This document shows positions 61,055-64,000 of a stretch of 64,000 nt of DNA, piece after piece (positions within the stretch are counted from its first letter, which is position 1; each line of letters begins with the position of its first letter). Both the position numbers and the translations under genes were made by a program. The stretch is from Bacteriovoracaceae bacterium UBA6153 (GTDB taxonomy: Bacteria > Bdellovibrionota > Bacteriovoracia > Bacteriovoracales > Bacteriovoracaceae), in assembly GCA_002428265.1 (NCBI GenBank), contig DIUR01000012.1:1-64000 (forward strand). The letters run 5' to 3'. The notes below the pieces were generated by a model that had not been told where the DNA came from, did no database searches, and was given only the letters and a program-made list of their open reading frames with translations.

Positions 61055-62191
61055 ATGAATGAACTACAAACAGAATTAAAAAATCAGTTAGAAAAATTTA
61101 GACTCGCTAAAATCGAGCCCCATATGGAGCACGATGATGAGACTGAAGAGTTCCGCATGGACATCTTTAATGAGCTTGGCTCATTAGGATTTTGTGGAAT
61201 GACTCTTCCTGAGGAGTACGGCGGTATGGGGATGTCTTATGAAGACTTCACTGTCGCTTTATGTGAGATTGCAAAGTCGTCTGTCGCCTATGCTGTTACT
61301 ATCTCTGTTTCAGCTATGGTGCAGTCGATTTTAAATACTTTTGGAAATGAAGATCAAAAGAAGAAATATCTTCCAGCTCTAACTAGTGGACAGGAAATTG
61401 GAGCTTTTTGTTTAAGCGAATCAGGGGCCGGATCAGATGCCGCTGCTCTTGTAACAACTGCTAAAAAAACTGAAGGTGGTTATATCTTAAACGGCTCTAA
61501 AATCTGGATTACTTCAGGTGGAATCGCTAAAACTTATATCGTCATGGCCCGCACAGGTGGCGACGGCGCCAAAGGTGTTTCTGCTTTTATCGTTAGAGAC
61601 GGCACACCTGGATTTACATATGGGAAAAAAGAAAAAAAGATGGGATGGAGAGTCTCTCCTACTCGTGAGTTAATTTTCCAAAACTGTTTTATTCCAGCGG
61701 AGAATCTCCTAGCAGCGGAAGGCGAAGGTTTTAAAATCGCTATGGCCGGTCTTGATAAAGGTCGCTTCACAATAGGCTCAATTGCAGTAGGTTGCAGCGA
61801 GCGCGCTCTTGATGAAGCTGTAAAATACGCACTTACAAGACAGCAGTTTAAACAGGCGATTTTTGATTTTCAAGGTCTGCAATTCATGATGGCCGATATG
61901 GCGACAGAGATTGAATGCTCTCGCTTATTAGTTAAAGAAGCTGCAAGAAACTATGACAACAATACACCAGATGCAAAGCTTGCCTGCATGGCAAAACTAA
62001 AAGCAACTGATACAGCAATGAAAGTCACAACTGATGCTGTTCAGATCTTAGGTGGTGTTGGTTATACGAAAGAATACCCGGTTGAGCGATTCATGAGAGA
62101 CGCAAAGGTTCTTCAAATTGTAGAAGGAACTAACCAGGTTCAAAGAGTCGTTATCGCTAGAAACTTAAAAAAAGAATACACAACTCACTAG
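61055..62191 (+). CDS. Acyl-CoA dehydrogenase, short/medium-chain type
   Basis: A 378-residue FAD enzyme. FCLSESGAGSDAAALVTTA and SKIWITSGGIAKTY are the FAD motifs; VQILGGVGYTKEYPVERFMR is followed by VEGTNQVQRVVIARNL, which holds the classical catalytic Glu (about residue 357). It differs from the preceding enzyme in the base position, so the pair likely covers different acyl chains. It follows by 2 bases and precedes pgi by 8 bases, suggesting one transcript. Confidence 0.93.
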   Translation: MNELQTELKNQLEKFRLAKIEPHMEHDDETEEFRMDIFNELGSLGFCGMTLPEEYGGMGMSYEDFTVALCEIAKSSVAYAVTISVSAMVQSILNTFGNEDQKKKYLPALTSGQEIGAFCLSESGAGSDAAALVTTAKKTEGGYILNGSKIWITSGGIAKTYIVMARTGGDGAKGVSAFIVRDGTPGFTYGKKEKKMGWRVSPTRELIFQNCFIPAENLLAAEGEGFKIAMAGLDKGRFTIGSIAVGCSERALDEAVKYALTRQQFKQAIFDFQGLQFMMADMATEIECSRLLVKEAARNYDNNTPDAKLACMAKLKATDTAMKVTTDAVQILGGVGYTKEYPVERFMRDAKVLQIVEGTNQVQRVVIARNLKKEYTTH

Positions 62192-62199
62192 GTAAAAAA

Positions 62200-63468
62200 A
62201 TGTCACTACAGTTTAAATTTTTTCCAGAACGCCCGAATGTTTCATCTGCTCTTGCAAAAGATAAGATTAATACTTTTAAAAGTATTATCAACAATGCACG
62301 CACGCAGTTCTTCTATACTTTTAACAGAAGTGAACTTGAAGTGAGTTCTAAAAAAGTTTTTGAAAAATTCTCAGATAGAAAAGTCTTTGTTCATATCGGA
62401 ATCGGCGGATCGAGTCTAGGCCCAGAAATGATGGTCAATGCTCTTCAAAAGAATGACCGCAAATTTATCTTCATCAACAACATAGATCCTGAAGAACTTC
62501 ATTCTCAAATGAGTTTGATTTCAAAGTACGATTTAAAAGACTGTTTATTTTATTTTGTTTCAAAATCAGGTGGAACAGCTGAAACTCTTGCTGCTCTTGC
62601 TATCGTGACTCAATTATTTGACTCACGTGGAATCAGTCCGAAAGATTATAAAAACTATTTTGTATTTGCGACAGACCCATCTAAGAGTGAACTTCTGACG
62701 CTGTCAAAAGAATGGGACATCACAACTCTTGAGGTTCCAAGTGATGTGGGAGGGCGCTTTAGTTCCCTTACTCCAGTTGGATTTCTTCCATTATTATTTG
62801 CAGGAATGGATTTAGACCTTTTTCTAAAAGGTGCAGTCGATGCTCAACTTGCTCTACTATCTGAAGACGGGCAAAAAAATGAGATGATTGCGTGCGCTGA
62901 ATATCTTTATGCTTTAAAGACTAAAAAAGGCATTTCACAAACTGTCTTAATGCCATACTCATCTAAACTTCGTTCGTTTTCATTCTGGTTTACCCAACTA
63001 TGGGCGGAAAGCCTTGGTAAAAAGAAAAATAAAAAAGGTGAATTGGTCAATGATGGCTTCACTCCTATTGTAGGATACGGAGCAACTGATCAACACTCAC
63101 AGATGCAACTTTTCATGGAAGGGCCAAACGATAAAGCATTTTTCATCATTGAAGTTGAAAACTTTGCTCACGACTTCCCTCTTCACTCAACACTAAAAAG
63201 CAATAACCTTCAAAAGCTCTCAACTTTTAATCTTTCTCAATTGATGAAAGCAGAAATGGAAGGATCTATTAAGGCGCTTCGTGAAGCTGAAAGAAATATT
63301 ATTCACGTAAAGATAGCAAGAAATGATGAATATCATCTCGCTCAGCTGATTCTTTTCTTCGAGAGCTTAACGGCCCTCATGGGAGATTATTTAATGATTG
63401 ATCCTTTTGATCAACCAGGTGTAGAAGCTGGGAAGATATACGCATTTGAATTTTTGAACCAGTTGTAA
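62200..63468 (+). CDS. pgi: Glucose-6-phosphate isomerase
   Basis: A 422-residue protein, shorter than the classical enzyme of about 550 but similar to the compact bacterial type. FVHIGIGGSSLGPEMMVNAL and VSKSGGTAETLA form the sugar-phosphate (SIS) sites. DVGGRFSSLTPVGFLPLLFA and ATDQHSQMQLFMEGP carry the catalytic Glu and His regions, and DQPGVEAGKIYAFEF ends the pattern with the Lys. It interconverts glucose- and fructose-6-phosphate. It is in line with the acyl-CoA dehydrogenases. Confidence 0.95.
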   Translation: MSLQFKFFPERPNVSSALAKDKINTFKSIINNARTQFFYTFNRSELEVSSKKVFEKFSDRKVFVHIGIGGSSLGPEMMVNALQKNDRKFIFINNIDPEELHSQMSLISKYDLKDCLFYFVSKSGGTAETLAALAIVTQLFDSRGISPKDYKNYFVFATDPSKSELLTLSKEWDITTLEVPSDVGGRFSSLTPVGFLPLLFAGMDLDLFLKGAVDAQLALLSEDGQKNEMIACAEYLYALKTKKGISQTVLMPYSSKLRSFSFWFTQLWAESLGKKKNKKGELVNDGFTPIVGYGATDQHSQMQLFMEGPNDKAFFIIEVENFAHDFPLHSTLKSNNLQKLSTFNLSQLMKAEMEGSIKALREAERNIIHVKIARNDEYHLAQLILFFESLTALMGDYLMIDPFDQPGVEAGKIYAFEFLNQL

Positions 63469-63528
63469 AAAATTAGTCTCTTGAGTAAAATAATAGCTTG
63501 AGAATCACTAACTAAAGGACCCATTGAA

Positions 63529-64000
63529 ATGAGTACAGACGACACAACCATTGTCTTAACAGACATACGAGCGGCATTGCAAGCTTCAGAAAAAGAAGCT
63601 CAACAAAAGCCAGCTGCCCTTCTTGTGGTTGGTGGTGATTTAAATGGAACACTATTCGATCTTGTTGAGCCAACAGTTGGCGTTGGCAGAAATGCTGATA
63701 ATGTTATTGCACTAGAGTTCAATGGAGTTTCTCGCTACCATTTCAAACTTCACGCTCAAGCAGAAACTCACGTGCTTGAAGACTGCGGGTCTAAAAATGG
63801 GACATACTTAAATAACAAAAAAGTTGAAGGCAACACTCCTCTTGCTAAAGGTGACATCATTAAGATCGGAAGTATCGCTCTTAAGTATCTTCCAAAGGGA
63901 GATCCAGAAAGACTGACTTACGATAAATTAAATCTTGAAGCTAACACTGATAAACACACTGGATGTTTCAACAAAGGTTACTTCAATAATAAAATTACTC
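63529..64000 (+). CDS. FHA-GGDEF protein, probable diguanylate cyclase (partial, runs off the window)
   Basis: The frame is open from the ATG at 63529 to the window end (157 codons). Residues about 32-122 form an FHA domain that binds phospho-threonine: VGVGRNADN, VSRYHFKLH and DCGSKNGTYLNN. After a short linker TYDKLNLEANTDKHTGCFN is the start of a GGDEF domain (D-x-x-TG-x-x-N). This layout matches DgcB of Bdellovibrio (Bd0742), a diguanylate cyclase required for prey invasion. The active site lies beyond the window, so activity is inferred. AAGGA lies nine bases before the ATG. Confidence 0.85.
   Translation, partial: MSTDDTTIVLTDIRAALQASEKEAQQKPAALLVVGGDLNGTLFDLVEPTVGVGRNADNVIALEFNGVSRYHFKLHAQAETHVLEDCGSKNGTYLNNKKVEGNTPLAKGDIIKIGSIALKYLPKGDPERLTYDKLNLEANTDKHTGCFNKGYFNNKIT

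Noticed and set aside
1..64000. CRISPR arrays, rRNA genes and insertion sequences
   Set aside because: No regularly spaced repeats, no rRNA-like sequence and no transposase gene were found by reading both strands; a search program could still find degenerate remnants.

Overview
The window looks like part of the chromosome of an AT-rich, Gram-negative, predatory-type bacterium of the Bdellovibrionota, most like the Bacteriovorax/Peredibacter group. This is an inference from gene content. The evidence is a complete Tol envelope set, FtsEX with an EnvC-like partner and a C-terminal protease, an LPS-regulator LapB, many secreted proteins and lipoproteins without clear families, several peptidoglycan-modifying enzymes, and at the right edge an FHA-GGDEF protein with the layout of the Bdellovibrio diguanylate cyclase DgcB. 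No 16S rRNA or other species marker is present.

Positions 1-12677 are the right-hand part of an integrated mobile element. A tyrosine integrase gene stops three bases before the 3' end of a tRNA-Arg(UCG) gene (12678-12754, minus strand), the classic insertion site of P4-like satellites and islands. Upstream of it lie an excisionase-like gene, a D5/P4-type SF3 helicase and an SSB-like gene, forming a replication/mobility module on the plus strand. Two sites with tandem 9-bp iterons (7207-7224 and 11166-11183) probably belong to its replication origin. Minus-strand cargo includes a large unknown gene, a serine recombinase, and a run of small membrane and secreted proteins with an XRE regulator. 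At the far left is a defence block: a DNA methyltransferase facing a BglII-like restriction endonuclease, whose gene overlaps an AIPR (abortive infection) gene, followed by a HEPN-type gene. The left end of the element is not in the window.

From 12911 onward the sequence is ordinary chromosome. 12.9-17.2 kb: a SAM methyltransferase, a radical SAM protein and a DUF3943 envelope protein. 17.2-22.7 kb: topA with a LysM protein and a TPR lipoprotein upstream on the same strand. 22.8-29.5 kb: two M48 peptidases, a secreted nuclease/phosphatase-like protein, a peroxiredoxin, a metallo-beta-lactamase-fold hydrolase, a GAF-acetyltransferase fusion and a lipase-like hydrolase. 29.5-33.9 kb: a peptidoglycan-modification group (polysaccharide deacetylase, possible lytic enzyme, SH3-YkuD transpeptidase). 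34-38.3 kb: a DnaQ-like exonuclease, a degenerate histidine kinase and xseA. 38.3-42.4 kb: ftsE-ftsX-envC-like-ctpA. 42.6-45.9 kb: an HD phosphohydrolase and a sigma-54-activator-like regulator that lacks its sigma-54 contact loop. 46-49.4 kb: tolQ-tolR-tolA/tonB-tolB. 49.5-53.8 kb: sppA, lapB and three envelope genes of unknown function. 54-64 kb: rlmN, a LysM lipoprotein, a glycosidase-like protein, two acyl-CoA dehydrogenases, pgi and the partial FHA-GGDEF gene.

Coding density is high. No gene-free stretch exceeds 300 bases; the largest gap is 185 bases (32300-32484). Three convincing intrinsic terminators were found (17187-17214, 33932-33958, 44067-44103). I found no rRNA, CRISPR array or transposase gene.
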